Positions 34,682-48,353 of a DNA stretch of 64,000 nucleotides are shown here, piece after piece (position 1 is the stretch's first letter; every line of letters starts with the position of its first letter). Source of the stretch: Plantago major (Eukaryota > Streptophyta > Magnoliopsida > Lamiales > Plantaginaceae). The stretch lies in contig CM048839.1 of assembly GCA_026545765.1 (NCBI GenBank), positions 58,897,677 to 58,961,676 of the forward strand. The letters run 5' to 3'. The notes below the pieces were generated by a model. The model saw nothing but the letters and a program-made list of their open reading frames with translations, was not told where the DNA came from and ran no database searches. A program made the position numbers and the translations under genes.

Positions 34682-37045
34682 ATGTCTCTGAGTGATGCAC
34701 CCGTTCTGAAGCCAGAAAACTACGAGAAATGGAAGAACAACATGATGCTCCATCTGGAGGCCATTAGTGATGAGATGATCTATGTCATCAATGAATGGCC
34801 TATCAAAATCAGACAACTCAAACAAGTTACTGAGGTGTCTGATGGAAGAAAAGCCTCAGACAAGGAAGATGGAAGCGAGGATGCGGCTGCTAGTGATAGT
34901 GGTCGTGTTGCTTGTGGAAGCATTATGTATGAAGACAAGCCAAGAGAGCTCTGGACATCTGAAGATGCCTAGAGACACAGATTGGATGGTCAAGCTCGTA
35001 ATATAATCATCAGATCGACACCTGAGCACATACAGTGTAAACTGTGGAGTGCTAAAACGGCGAAAGTTGCCTGGCAAGTAATTGAAGAAATTTGTGCCAG
35101 AACTGAGAAAACCAAAGAAAACAAGTTCGAAGTTCTTAAATTGAAGTTCCAAAACTTCAAACAAGGTCCCACTGAAACTCTGGAAGAACTTGATTTCAGA
35201 TTTACTACTCTTATGAGTGATATGGCTGCACTTGGTGAAAGCAATAGATACTCCCAGTCAGAAAAGATTAAGACTATTGTCAGAAGTCTCAATCACAACT
35301 GGGAACACACTAAGTTCTTTTATTTCAATCAAGGGATGCCAAATATTACTCCAAAGAGAGCTCTTACGTCATCTTGCTATCAGAGACTATGAGATAACTC
35401 GGAGAGAACAAACAATTTGAAAAGTTGCAAAGTGTTGCTCTAGTTTCTCAAGGTTCTTCTGAAAAGAAGGATACCAAAGATGCATCTGAAGAAAATACTC
35501 TTGCAGTAAGACACATGAAGAAATTTGTGAGTCAAGAGATTGATAGAAGAAAAGCTAAAGAAAAGCTGAAAAAGCATCTTGGCCCAAACTATCATCAGTA
35601 CAAGAACATACAAATGAACAACTCTCTGAACACCCCCATTCAGAAAGGGGTTAATCTTGAAGTCGCAGAATAGGAAATGATATCTGCTTCTATTGTCAAA
35701 AGCCCGGTCACTAAGAGAGATTGTCCCGCTTAAACAAGCTCAAGACAGTGACAAGAAGGATGAAGAAATTTCAAAAGAAATCAAAGGGCCTTACCGGTGA
35801 AGAAAGGAAGAAGATTCAAATTCAACTTGATGCTCTAGACATTGAGATGATTCAAGATGGAGATTCAGATGACTCAAACCTACCATCACCGAATTGTGTG
35901 GAATCACCCACGATGTAATCGACTTGGTCTTAAGAAGAACGAAATGTGTGGAGTTCTTTGAGATTCTCGGTCCAGACATCTCCAACATTGAAATGTGTCT
36001 TATGGCTGATGAGGTAACTAACAATTCACAATTTCTGTACTAGGAGAGTGATGATGGAATTGAGGATCTCGAGTTGGTCAAGAGTGAATTGGATCGTTAT
36101 GAGAAAGAATTTCTGGAAGCACAATCCAAAACCAGAATTCTAGAGGAAAGCAAAGAAACTCTTGAAAAAGAGCTTTCTGAGCTAACCAAAGTATCTGAGA
36201 AAAAGAACGCTGAAATAGCCTTTCTGAAAGCTCAGATATCTGAGAATGAAAATTCTCACAAACTAGCCTTGGATGAACTTAATAAGAAAATGATGACGCT
36301 GCTTTCTGAGAATGAAGAACTCAGAAAGAAAGAGCTATCCTTCCAATCTTATGCAAAAGCTAGTGACACTCTTACTGAGGTTCAATCCTATCTGAGAGAT
36401 CCCTCTGAGAAAGGTGGACTTGGACTTGATGAACAATCGAGTAATTCATCTCCTCTGAAGAAGAGTGATGAAAGGTTGACCTTTGTAAAAAGTCAACAGA
36501 ATGGTTCTTCAACCACCTATAGCATTGGTCAGAAAGCTAGGGTAGTTGACAAAGGAAAAGGAGTAGCAACTCAGCCTTTGAAAGAACAACAAGTTCACAA
36601 GGAACATGTGGATAAGGTTTCTGAAAAGAAACACAACCCTCAGACATGCAACCATCCACATTGCTATATTACTAGGAAGGGAAGAATTGCTGGAATAGGC
36701 AAATTCTCAACTGTACCATTTTATGAAAATAAAGATGGTGCAGAAACTAGTAAGGCTTCTGAAGAGCGCATTCAGAAAGCTAAAGGTGTTCAAAATGGCA
36801 TTGGCTATCGTGCTATTGGAAAAGTTCTTCTGCAACAATATAAGGAAGGACAAGAACAATGGCGCAAGGCTGATATTGCACGTAGCAATAGACAGAAGTG
36901 GAAGAAATGTCAAGCCACTGAAAAACTGAATGCCAGAGCTAGAAGGAACCTGGCCAGAAAGGCCAAGTTTGCTGAAAAGCAACCCCAGAAACCCAGGGTC
37001 CAGAAAGCACCAAAAGGAACACCTAGAAACACCACAAGAAGGTAA
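34682..37045 (+). pseudogene. Element C gag region and coiled coil, broken
   Basis: Starts MSLSDAPVLKPENYEKWKNN at 34682. Gag core ETLEELDFRFTTLMSDMAAL at about 35175. A degraded knuckle lies near 35690. A long Lys/Glu coiled coil runs about 36070-36400, then a basic block with NARARRNLARKAKF near 36930. The coiled coil is continuous here, which reveals the chloroplast insert in B. Several interruptions. Confidence 0.84.
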
Positions 37046-37214
37046 ATTGAGATCAAAATTATTGATTCTATTGCATCTCCTTCTGATCAAGTTAGACAAA
37101 AATAAACTCCCAAGAAATTCACTAAAATGTGGATTCCTACTGGAAGAATGTTTAGTCTAAATGGTTCTATCTCTGAAGCAAGAACCTATCTCCTGTTTTC
37201 TGTTTTGTGCAGAA

Positions 37215-40200
37215 CGCCTCTTGGACTAAGGCTCAATGGCTATTTGATAGTGGATGCGGAAAGCACATGACAAGAGACAAAGCAAATCTGGTCAACTACA
37301 AAGCTTGCAACAATGGACCAGACATCAGATTTGCTGGAGGAGAATTAAATCCCTCTCTGGGAAAGTATTGCAAACTTATAGACAATGAGTCAAAGTAGAC
37401 AGTCTTGGTTGCTCGGCGGAAAGGCAGTCTTTATGTTGCCGACTGGGCATCTGCCATAACTGAAGAATGTCTCATGATGAGTCTATCAGGTCACACAGAA
37501 GAGCACTGGTTATGGCACAAAAGAATGAGTCACTTGAATTTCAAAACTCTGAACAAACTTGCCAAGAAAGATTAGTGGTTGGCCTTCCCAAAACATCTTT
37601 CAGAAAGGATGGTATCTGTTCTGCCTGTCAGATGGGGAAACAATCTAAAATCTCTTTCAAGTCCAAAACCAGACACTCTAGTGTTAGACCACTACAACTA
37701 TTACACATGGATCTTTTTGAATCATCTGTAACTAGTTATGCAGGAAAGAAGTATGGTCTTGTTGTTGTAGATGACTTCTCAAGATTCACTTGGGTTGTCT
37801 TTCTGAAGCACAAATCTGATGCAAGGGTGAAGATACCAAACTTGCTGAATAAGCTTGAAGTCATGAAAAATGACAAGGTATCTGCAATCAGAACAGACCA
37901 TGGTACTGAGTTTGTCAACCAGTACATTAAGGAGTTTTGTACCAGCAAAGGTATACAACACCAACTTTCCTCTGTAAGAACACCACAACAAAATGGTGTT
38001 GCAGAAAGGAAAAATAGAACACTTAAAGAAGCAGCAAGGACAATGCTAGCTGACACTGAGATAAGTGAAGTTTATTGTGTTGAAGCTGTAAACACAGCAT
38101 GCTACACACAAAACAGATGTTTGATAAACAAACACCATGACAAGACCCCTTATGAACTCTTGGTTGGTAGACCCCCTAATATCAAACATCTAAAAGTGTT
38201 TGGTTGTAGATGTTTTGTTCTTAACAATGGAAAAGAGTATCTAAGAACATTTCAACCAAAGGCAGATGAAGGTGTGTTTCTTGGTTATTCTATGAATAGC
38301 AAAGCATACTGAGTTTACAACAAATGAACAAAGAAAATTGAAGAATCAGTTCATGTTGTATTCTACGAAGAAAGCAAGAAAACACCCCTTGCTGATGAAC
38401 TCTTAGAAAGGTTCAAGGAACTAATGATAAAGGATTCTGAAGATGAACCCTCAGAAAGGAAAAACATCATTGTGGAAAGAGAGGATGACTCTGACGAAGA
38501 AAAGCATGAAATGCCTAGTAACAACCAGATGATTCTCAGACATGATGAAGAATTTCCTATGAGAATTCCATAAATGGAAACTGAAGATGTTCATCAGAGA
38601 GCTAACTCTGGAAATGACCTCTCTGACAGGCATGTCCCAGAAAGCTCTCACACTGAGCAAGTGTCAGACATTCACCGCCCTTCTGAGGTGCAAAATGTCA
38701 CAGATACTGAAGAAGTATCAAGTCATAATCGTAGTGATTCACATTCAGATCACATAGATGTTGACCGTACTAGCCCTAAACCCATGATGAGATGGATCAA
38801 GGATCATACTGCAAAAGACGTGATTGGACTAATCAATCATGGTGTTAGGACTAGGAGAGCAATAGCTGAAAATGCTAATTCTCTCTTTGGATGTTTTATA
38901 TCAAACATTGAACCAAAAACTATAGAAGAAGCATTAAGAGACCAAGACTGGATCTCAACAATGCAAGAAGAGTTGGATCAGTTTGAAAGAAACAAAGTCT
39001 GGAAACTAGTTCCATTTGTAGAAGGAATATTTGTGATTGGAACTAAGTGGGTTTTCAGAAACAAGATGAATGAATCTGGTGAAATAACCAAAAACAAAGC
39101 AAGGTTGGTTGCGAGGATTCACCTGCATCAAGGTTTAGATTTTGATGAGTCATATGCACCAGTTGCCAGATTGGATGCAATAAGACTCTTTCTGGCCTTT
39201 GCAGCTCATAAAGACTTTAAAGTTTATCAGATGGATGTCAAGAGTGCATTCTTGAATGGTGAACTTGCTGAGGAAGTCTATGTTGAACAACCACCTGGCT
39301 TTGAAGTTTCCTCAGAAAGTAGAATGGTCTATAAGTTCTGTAAAGCTCTTTATGGATCAAAGCAGTCGCAAGAGCATGGTATGACACTTTGGCCAAATAC
39401 CTTATGGAAAGTGGTTTCAAGAAAGGTGAAGTTGATAAAACTTTATTTACTTTAAACCATGATGGGAAACTACTCTTAGTTCAAGTATATGTTGATGACA
39501 TCATATTTGGATCTAAGGACAAGCAACTTTGTGATGACTTTGCAAATCTCATGAAAAGTAAGTTTGAGATGAGCATGATGGGAGAATTGAACTATTTCCT
39601 AGGATTGCAAGTCAAGCAACTCAATGATGGAATATTCATTAGTCAGACAAAGTATGCAAAAGACATGCTCAAAAAGTTCAAACTTAAGCCTTCTGAAAAG
39701 AATGCTAAGATACCTATGAGCATAGGAACCAAGATGACCTATACTGAATCAGATAAGAGTGTTGATGAGCACAAGTATAGGAAATTGATAGGTTCACTAC
39801 TTTACCTTACTGCAAGCAGACCTGATATTCAATATGCAGTTGGAGTGTGTGCTAGATTTCAAACAAATCCAATGCAATCACACTACAACATTGCTATGAA
39901 AATATTAAGGTATGTGAAAGGTACAGTAGATGTAGGTTTGTGGTATCCTAAAGAAAGTGGATTGAGTTTGGCTGGTTACTCAGATGCGGATTATGCTGGA
40001 TCAATGCTTGATAGGAAAAGTACCTCAGGAACTTGTCAGTTTCTGGGAACTAGACTTTTCTCGTGGTTTAGCAAGAAACAAAACTCAATTGCAACTTCTA
40101 CCACAGAGGCTGAATATATTGCTGCTGGTTGTTGTGCAACAAAAATTTTGTGGATTCAACAACAACTTAGAGACTATGGACTCAGTGAAGAGAAAACTCC

Positions 40201-40441
40201 CATTTTATGTGATAACACAAGTGCTATTGCAATCACACAGAACCCCAAATTCCATGCCAGAAGAAAGCACATTGATGTTAGACACCACTTCATTAGAGAC
40301 CATGTTGAGAAAGGCAATATAGAGATACTCAAGATTGGCACAGAAGACCAACTTGCAGATATCTTCACTAAGCCCTTACAAGAAAGTCGGTTCTTGACCT
40401 TAAGACATAATCTTGGATTAATGGAGTTGCCTAAGGACTGA
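37215..40441 (+). pseudogene. Element C pol region, broken
   Basis: Protease motif WLFDSGCGKHMT near 37230. Integrase core with VVVDDFSRFTWVVFL near 37760, DHGTEF near 37900 and TPQQNGVAERKNRT near 37980. Reverse transcriptase from about 38930, with [14 protein letters not shown] near 39490. RNase H with SKKQNSIATSTTEAEYIAAG near 40070-40130. The C-terminal end is LGLMELPKD at 40441. The RT/RNase H half is long and open. Some interruptions in the integrase and early RT region. Confidence 0.88.
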
Positions 40442-41041
40442 AAAATTGTCCTGAATCTCTAAAGACTGAATAAGTGAGTTGGCCTCTGAGAACAGGTTCT
40501 CAGAAAGCCAAGTTGATAAGAAGTGATGCAAAGGTTTCTGAGTAGCAACACTCAGAAAGGCAAAATATTTATGGAACGGGTATCCAGAAAGGCAAAGGTC
40601 GGTAGACACTTAATAAGTAAATAAAACTAGAACATACTTACTGAGAGTGGGTCAAATACATTCAAACAACTGAAGCTTCTGACACTTGAATTCAGAAAGC
40701 TATTTAGTCATAAAGAGAAATGGACACACAAAGCCCAAAAGGTATAAGTTCTGAAAGTCAAACATGTGCAATGTCTTGTATTTTTACCATTTTCATGATA
40801 AAAAATATATAGATAAGGACTTGACACTCAGAATGATAAGCTCAAACGATTAAGTGTTCCTACTCTTTACTAAGTGACACAATGAATGTAGCATATTAAA
40901 AATCCATCAAGTCGGCACATTACCATTTGTTGATTGATATCATTACAAGATATTCAATATAAGCCCTTGATGAATAAACGTTTGATCTCAACGGTTGAGA
41001 TTAAAACAAAGCAAGTAATGTCTGTTGAGAAATGCAGACAT

Positions 41042-41164
41042 GGCCCACTACGCATTTAATGAAGTACAAAGGACGTACCACGCCTACGCAGATGCAAAGA
41101 CACGCATTCATATTCAGCTATATGTATGTTGTATCTATATCAATTTTGTCTGCCATATATATAG
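41042..41164 (+). promoter_or_regulatory. Candidate internal promoter of element C accessory gene
   Basis: GGCCCA at 41042-41047, then GCATTTAATG, then TATATATAG at 41156-41164. The accessory gene starts 200 bp further at 41364. Same module as in A and B, despite strong divergence of the gene that follows. Confidence 0.5.
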
Positions 41165-41363
41165 GATTTGGGCAAAAGACAAACACTTTTACCAATTTCG
41201 AAATTTCATACTTGCATCAAAACAGCAAAATCTCTCAAGATTTCTGCAAAACCCCTCTGCAAAACTCAACTTCTTGTGCTTAGTCTTCTGAAAAGATAGA
41301 CTAATCTCTATTAATTGTGCAATATTCATATGAAAAACACTCACTTTAAACTCTATATAAGAG

Positions 41364-44300
41364 ATGGCACCCAAGAAGATGACCACCAAGAACCCTAAGG
41401 CAACATCCTCTGCTCCTGCTGAAAAGTAAGGAGGAAAGGAACTTAAGGTGTTGAATAAACGCCTTCTGGGAAAGTTTACCCCATCGGACTGGAACCCTAA
41501 ACACAAAATGAATTGGGGAGCCTTTCTAGGAAAGAGATATGGATCAGCAGTTATATCTTCAAAACCAGAAAGGCAACTGATATTGGGAATGCTGAAGAAT
41601 TCCCATATCTACAAGCTTCTATGTGCTGCACCCAGTGGACTATCCACACTGGATGTACTGGAGTTCTATAACAACTCTAAAATCTTCACAAAGGTTGTGA
41701 ATGATGAAGAAGAAAAATACATGCAGACTGAAGTCCAAGGACAAGAAATTGTTCTAGACTGCAAGACTTCCTGCAAGATATTCCGATTGAAAAATTGAGG
41801 AACATTTGAAGACATCAACATCAAGGACGCTTCCATGATTCAAGGGGTCAAAGAGCTATTTGAAGCAATCCAGTTAGAAAATGCAAAAGGTTGCCCAGGA
41901 GACTTTGTTCTGAAAGCCATCAGAACTAGTCATCTCTAGAAACAATGGAGCACTTTAGCTCTTATTCTGGCCCGTTGCTTTGATGGCAACAAAGGAGGAG
42001 TAGACCAGATAAGCATGGAGAGATGGATGATGATGCATCTTCTGAACAAGAAGCATGAAGGGCAGGAAACCCACTTCAATTGGGGGAAGTACGCCTTCAA
42101 CAAATTCCTTGGACATATTGAGGAATTTGAGCCCAAAATCATCAATGGCCTTGCTAAGCCAAAGGCTAATATGCACTTTGGTCTCAGAATCTGTTACATT
42201 CTGGAAACAATGGAAATCACTCTCAGAGAGAAACAAGAAATCCCAGTCACCAATTCTCTTTTCAGACACGCTTTTGAAGAAAAGGAGAAAATTGCTGCTG
42301 AGAACGTACTCAGAAAGGCAGAAGAAGAAGAAACTGCACAGCAAGGTGAGGAGGTCTCTGAGCAAGCCAAAGTTAAACCTCCAGTTGCCAAGAGAAAGAG
42401 GACTCAAAGCAAAAGAGCTTCCAAGTCCCTAATCATACAAGAGGCACAACCTTCTGGAGACAAGGTCTCAGAAGATGTTGGGCCGCCAGAAGGCAACTCA
42501 GAATGCCCCAAGAGTCTGAACGAATGCTCGAACTCTCCGGAGATGATAGAAATATCATAGATGGAGTGCACACCAACACGAATAGTGATTACGAGGATGA
42601 TGAAGTACTTGCAAAAGTACTCAAAAGATTCAAGTATGAGACCCATGGAGGAGCATCAAGCTCGGCTCTTGAAGACAAGAGCCCCTCGCCAAACAGAAGA
42701 AGAAGGCTGGGTGAGGAAGATAGAATGATGGAAGATGTTGCCATTGCTTCCACATTCACAATGCCAAGACTTAATTTCTTTGAAGAAAACCATTCTTGAA
42801 CAGGTTCCTCAACCTTCTGAGAGAGCTCAACTCTCAGAAAGGGATCAAACTGAGATGGAGACTCAGAATGATACTGCAGAGGAGAACAATAATGAGCACA
42901 GAGAGACTGTGGAATCACCACAAGTCCAAGAGATCAATGATCAGCCTGACTCTATTAAGGTAACAAAGATAGTTTGTATCTAACATGTCAAAATAATTGT
43001 ATGTTAACTTGTTACTGATAATTGTCAGATTTATTACAGCCAACTTGAGACACACTTTGGGGAAGAAACATCCACCCCTTTGAATCAAGAAGAGGTTCCT
43101 CCAACCTCGTAACATCAAGAAGAGCACATCCACAGGTAGTAAAAGTTATCTGAACAAGAAATAACTAACTAAAATTGCTCTTATGTTCTAATATTCTTAA
43201 TGTCTCTTCTTAGGCTCCAACTGAGGAAGTAGTGGTGGTGGAACCAACACCCCAAAACCTAGAGATTCCAGAAGCTGAAAAGCTTTCTGAGGAAGTATTT
43301 ACTGAGCCTTCTGCTGAGAAGGTAAGTAATCAGTAATAGTCTTCTTCAACGAATGCTCTGGAAAACCCACTACTAAAATCTCTTATGTTTGTTCTTACAG
43401 GCTCAGTCAGAAGAACAATTGGATGGAGAAACAGTTGTGTCATCTCCTCCAAAAGAAACTAAAACTGCTGAACAAGCAGTATCTGCAGAAAAGGTGCCAG
43501 AAACCCCCAAGGTTTCTGAGGAACATGCTACTGAGCTTCCTCACTTGGAAGTAAGTGAAGTCTCAGAAAGCACTTTTCCACCTATCTTTTCTGTTAAAAG
43601 TTTCTAAACATGTTTGATTTTAACTCTCAGGTTCAAGCAGAAAGAAAGGTTGATGAGGATAAAACTTCTCCTCACACCAAAGTATCTGAGGCCTCTGTGC
43701 CCAAGCAAGCAAAAATCCAAGTAGATGAGCCTAGTGTTTCTACACAGGTATGCTCAGAAAGCTCACTTCTGCACACAGATACTAACACAAGTGGTTTGAA
43801 CAAAACTAACTTGAACACTTTCTTTCAGGCTCAAAGTCTAGTGTCAGTTGATTTACTCAAGGCCTTCCAGAAGCACACCTTAAAGAAACATCTCAAGTGC
43901 TTTAGACAATGGCAGAAACTCAGAAAGGCTGACCTTTCTGAAGTAGCCAGAGTAATCGAAGTCCCAGAAAAGAGAGCAATTGCCATAAATCTGGAGGATT
44001 ATATCCATGCATTGTTCCCTATAGAGTCCTACTCATTTGCCACTCTAATGCATGAAGACTTCATTCATGAAGTAGCACAAAGACTTATAGCAGATTTCAA
44101 GTCTGCGGATGCTCAAACCTAAGAGCAGATGGTTACCCATCCTGCTTTGCCCAGCAAGCTCACTACTTATCCAGCTGAACAAGAAGAAGTTAATGGGAGG
44201 ATGATTACATTCCCAAATGTGATCAACCTGGTTTCAGAAGATGACGAGGAGATGGACGAAAATGATTATCAAGAACCTCCCTCTGAGCATCCAAACCAAG

Positions 44301-46531
44301 AAACAAAGAACAAGAGTGATGATGATGATGATCAGAATGATGATCCCCAACCTGGACAAGGCGGGATTTAGAAAGCTAGCAAAGAAAGTGGATAAAAGGC
44401 TACTCCCTCAATTGCTCAGAAAGCTCCATCATCATCACCTCCCAAGTCTCATCAAGATACCCAACAAGCTGAACATAATGATGCCATACAAGAAATTTCA
44501 GCTGCTGAGTTTAGGATTGAACAACTCAGAAAGGTATTGGATGAAGAGAAGAGAATCAACATTGAGACTCAAGCTCTTGTTGATGAAAAGGAAGCCAAAA
44601 TCAAGAAGCTCGAAGAAGCTAATGCCAAGGAATTGGCACTCCTAGATGAGTAAAGAAAACTGAAGAATGCCATTGTTGTCACAGCTGCTGAGATAGATGC
44701 CATGGATGATAATGATGATGAAGAGCATGATGCTGAGGCTGCATCAGAAAGACCTTCTACATCTTCTCAGAAGGCCAACACACTTGATGGAAAGCAGAAG
44801 AAGATTGTCAATCTGCAAACAATCCAAGAAAAGGATTATGACAGTGATGCTGAAACCCACAACTTGATTACTGAAGCAGAAGATGAGAGACTTATCACTC
44901 AGCACAAGAGTGCCCTACTTGCTCCTCATATATTCTCTGCACCAAGTAGTTCATGAAGTGAAGAGCACCGTGCAAGGAACAGTGTCTTTTTAGAACTCAG
45001 AAACATACTAGTTGCCCAAGACACAGAAGTGCTAAAATCCGTCCCAGAAGAGATGAAGCCATTGGCTGCTGCTTTACTCAACAGAGCAACCAGCATAGCT
45101 CTCTCTCAGAAAGACCTAGGGTTGGTCAGGGATGAGGATTGTAACAATGCTAATGCAGCATTGAATGAAGCCAGCCATGCTGTCCTGCAAGCCAACGCCA
45201 TCCTAAGGCCACTTGAAGAGCTCAACAGAAAGGAGCAGGAACTGGTTAGACAGAACAAAGAGCTGAAGAAGGAACTTCAAGAATTAGTCAGGGTGCACAA
45301 CAATCTCCAGAAAAACTTTGAAACTCTCTCTGAAGCTTATGCTATCATGAGTCAGTCATTCATGACTAAGGGGGAAGAAGAGATGCCTCAGAAAGGCAGA
45401 GGAAGAAAAAGAAAACAATCAAATCCTCCCTCCTCAAGTCAACTTATCATTAAGGACACCACTGGAGACACCCTTGCTGAAGAAGTTGTTCCAGATCAAC
45501 CAGCCAGAAGGCTGAGAAGTATGATAACTAGGGGAGCCAAGTCCCTTAGAATCTCAGAAGAGAAGAAGACTTCTGAAGAAGAAGAGAAGGAAGAAGGAGA
45601 AGTGAGAGGCCAAGAAAGCTGCAAGTCTCCAGTTTTGGACTTCAATGATGATGAGGATGATTCTGGTGAACATCCACTTCACAAGAAAAGGAGACAAGCA
45701 ACTACTTCACAACCTCCTTTGGCAGCAAAGCCCTTAGCAGCCAGAACTCCTTCTGGCAACACCAAGTCTATACAAGGAACATCCACCAGCACAGCCCCAA
45801 GGAAGGAAGAAAGGGTTAGAGGATCTCCTGACAGAAGGCCACCAAACAGAAAAGCAAGAAGGGATTTCCAGTTTGGCAGAGTAAACAATGAAACACATCA
45901 AGAAAGGCCAACTGATGCCCACATTGAGTATATGAAGACCAGTAATGAAGAATCTTCATATAGGTGCATTCTGAACAAGAGAGGGTATTGGATTCTGGAA
46001 CTACAACATCTACTTGTCAATGATAAATTTCCAACTCCCATCCTCAACCAGATCCTGAAATGGAGAGAAGGCAAGCCAGAATTACTAAAACCTGAGCACC
46101 TTCATGCCTGGCTAAACTTTGAAGTAGAAAAGAGAAATGAAGCAAGAAAGATAGATCTTTCGTTTGCCTGTCCTTACCCAAAGCCTGAAGATGTACACAA
46201 GGTAAGAAAGCTGGATGGTAGCTACAGCAGGAAGAACAAACTAGGTGTTTCAACCTATGAGTCATTCTATATGACATTGGATGAATACCTAGATGATATG
46301 CACTATCTGGAAGAAATATACAAGTATTTCAACCTGTCTCAGCTGCAAGTAGACCATGCATGGGTCTGGGGAAAGTACTTCTGGGTCAAACATTTTCTGC
46401 GGAAGAATCACAAGCTTGGCAAGAGTTACCATGAAATATGTGACTTATCCAGAAAGACAGAGCTCTCTGTCAGAATGATTCTTTATGACTATGTCCAAGA
46501 ATGCAGAAAAGTGGATGATCATGTCAACTGA
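41364..46531 (+). pseudogene. Element C 3' accessory gene, diverged, intron-bearing
   Basis: Starts MAPKKMTTKN at 41364. Same layout as in A: an N-terminal domain with STLDVLEFYNNSK (about 41645) and FNWGKYAFNKFLGHI (about 42080); an acidic and basic linker; five short intron-like intervals (42960-43828); a helical block (about 43850-44120); a coiled coil (about 44500-44650); a second helical block (45030-45360); a basic linker; and a C-terminal domain with WVWGKYFWVKHF (about 46365), ending at 46531. Only around half the residues match A in the N-terminal domain, far fewer than in pol. No envelope-like membrane segment is visible. A few interruptions. Confidence 0.75.
42960..43828 (+). other. 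Five-intron array in element C accessory gene
   Basis: Intron-like intervals at 42960-43039, 43136-43213, 43322-43400, 43551-43630 and 43748-43828 are 78-81 bp each, GT...AG with pyrimidine-rich or AT-rich 3' ends. Exons between them are 96, 108, 150 and 117 bp, all multiples of three and in phase 0. The exons begin with GCT/GTT/CCA-type codons and share a VSE...VSEP-like core. Splicing is inferred from sequence. Confidence 0.68.
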
Positions 46532-46904
46532 TCCAAAAAGGGTGCTGAAGAACTTGAGGTATCTAAACCCAAGTTGCATTTCTGAAGACTTGAAGACTAG
46601 TAACATTAGAATACTCTCTTGGAGCTTGGACTCTCCTTTGTTCTAATTTACTTAGTATGTTTTATTACTTTTTGTAATCTTGCTGATTGTTTCTAAACTT
46701 CTCTATCGTATCTACTCTCAGATACATTTTAATAGATGACAACTTATCAGCAAAGATCACTTCTTGTGATTTGGTTGATGTTTACTTTCTGCACTTAATT
46801 CAACTAAAATTGAACATCATTTGAAATGATTAAGTGGTGGATTGTTTTCTCTTCCAGGATTACAAATTTTTAATAGGACTTAAAAGATAGTCATGGATGA
46901 CTGA

Positions 46905-46921
46905 TCAAAAAGGGGGAAATT
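46905..46921 (+). promoter_or_regulatory. Element C polypurine tract
   Basis: CAAAAAGGGGGAAATT-type purine run directly before the 3' LTR. Confidence 0.88.
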
Positions 46922-48348
46922 TGTTAGGAATATCTCTTAGTATTTTGATCACTCATCACATGTTCTTATCTTAGCCAGAAAGGTGATTAAGTACTCTTGG
47001 TTCACTTGAACATTGTAAAAGAGGAAATCACTGAGTATGATTAGTCTAGTAAATCTTGTAATAGGATTATAGGTCTCTGAGTGTAACTTTTATTTCAAGA
47101 AGACCATGAAGATCAATCCTAGCAATGGAGCTTTTCTGATGATTAGAAGACTGAAGATTGCACAAGGTTTATGAAGACACAAAGGTTTAGTCTAACTCAG
47201 AAAGACTATGTCCTTAATCCTTTCTTGAGTATATTAACTTACTTGTGAAATATAATTCTGGACATATGACATCATGAGTATGAAGCATGCAAGCCATCAG
47301 AAAGGCTCATGTATCCGTTGAGACTAAAGGACAATGAACAGTACTATGCATTAAATGCATCGGCAGAAATGCTGCAAAAAGAAAGTCCTCTCTGAAGATT
47401 GAGATAGTGACTTCTGAGTACATATTTCAAGATATAAACGGATATATTTTGATAGAGAGCACAACGTATACAATTCAAACGCCTCTCAAATTTATCTATA
47501 TATATCACACACTTAGATGCTTGAAAACACATACCTTAGAACGCTCTATCTTGCAAACTTACCATCAAGCAAAGTATACTGTCAAGCACTCTACTACCCT
47601 TTCTGAAAGCTTTCTTTTGCTTGAAAAATCACTAGTAGTTCTAAGTTGTCCTGAACCTTAACAAGAGATTGTTATTCGTGAAAGAGTTGAACTATCAGAT
47701 ACCCTTTCTGAAGCTCATTCTCCAGAACGGACACCAATTACTTGGTCAAGAAAGAGCATCGCCATCCATTTGAACAAGTGTATTAAGTAGTCTTGTTCTA
47801 TTAGGCTCTCTGAAAACATAACTGAAAAGTTATACGAGAAGCCTCTCTGACAAAACCTTATAACCAACACCATCAAGGCGTGGAGTAGAGGAAGTACTTG
47901 ATTTGGAAAATCAGGGAATAACTCCAAGGTTATCTGAGTAGAGGAAGTACTTAGCTCTAGGAGCTGGGGAATAACTCAGGGGGAACATTTGGTTGGGAAC
48001 CATTTGTTTAAGAATCTTAGAATAGGATTATTGTAAGGTGAACTCAATTATCTGTTCTAGTGAATTCTAGGTCTCAAAAAGACCGAAGTGGAATAGTTGG
48101 AGGATTACGCCACCTCCAGATACCACTATACTTGTTGTGTCATTTACTTTTCTGTATTTACATTTCAGCAAAGCACACACACATATTTATTGTTTCAACA
48201 CTAACCTATCTTAAAGTATTCCGCGCTCTGAATTTAAGTATCAGAAACCCCCATGTTTCTGAGAAACTGTGTTTATCGACAAAAGTTTTAAAAGACTATT
48301 CACCCCCCCCCCCTCTAGTCTTTTACTTTGCCGTTATTTGGACCAACA
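46922..48348 (+). repeat. Element C 3' LTR (1,427 bp)
   Basis: TGTTAGGAATATC...GGACCAACA, matching 33144-34564. Two hairpin units at about 47881-47990. The C run near the end (48303-48313) is longer than in the 5' copy. Confidence 0.95.
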
Positions 48349-48353
48349 AGACT
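48349..48353. repeat. Target site duplication of element C, right copy
   Basis: agact, one mismatch to acact at 33139-33143. Confidence 0.8.

Larger units (their letters stand above)
33144..48348 (+). mobile_element. Element C: SIRE-type Ty1/copia retrotransposon nested in element B
   Basis: About 15.2 kb with LTRs of 1,421 and 1,427 bp, primer site, gag, pol, accessory gene and polypurine tract. Inserted in the reverse transcriptase of B in the same orientation. The LTR pair differs by roughly 2.5-3 % by eye. Pol is nearly the same as in A and B, but the LTRs and accessory gene are a distinct subfamily. Broken in about ten places. Confidence 0.93.
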
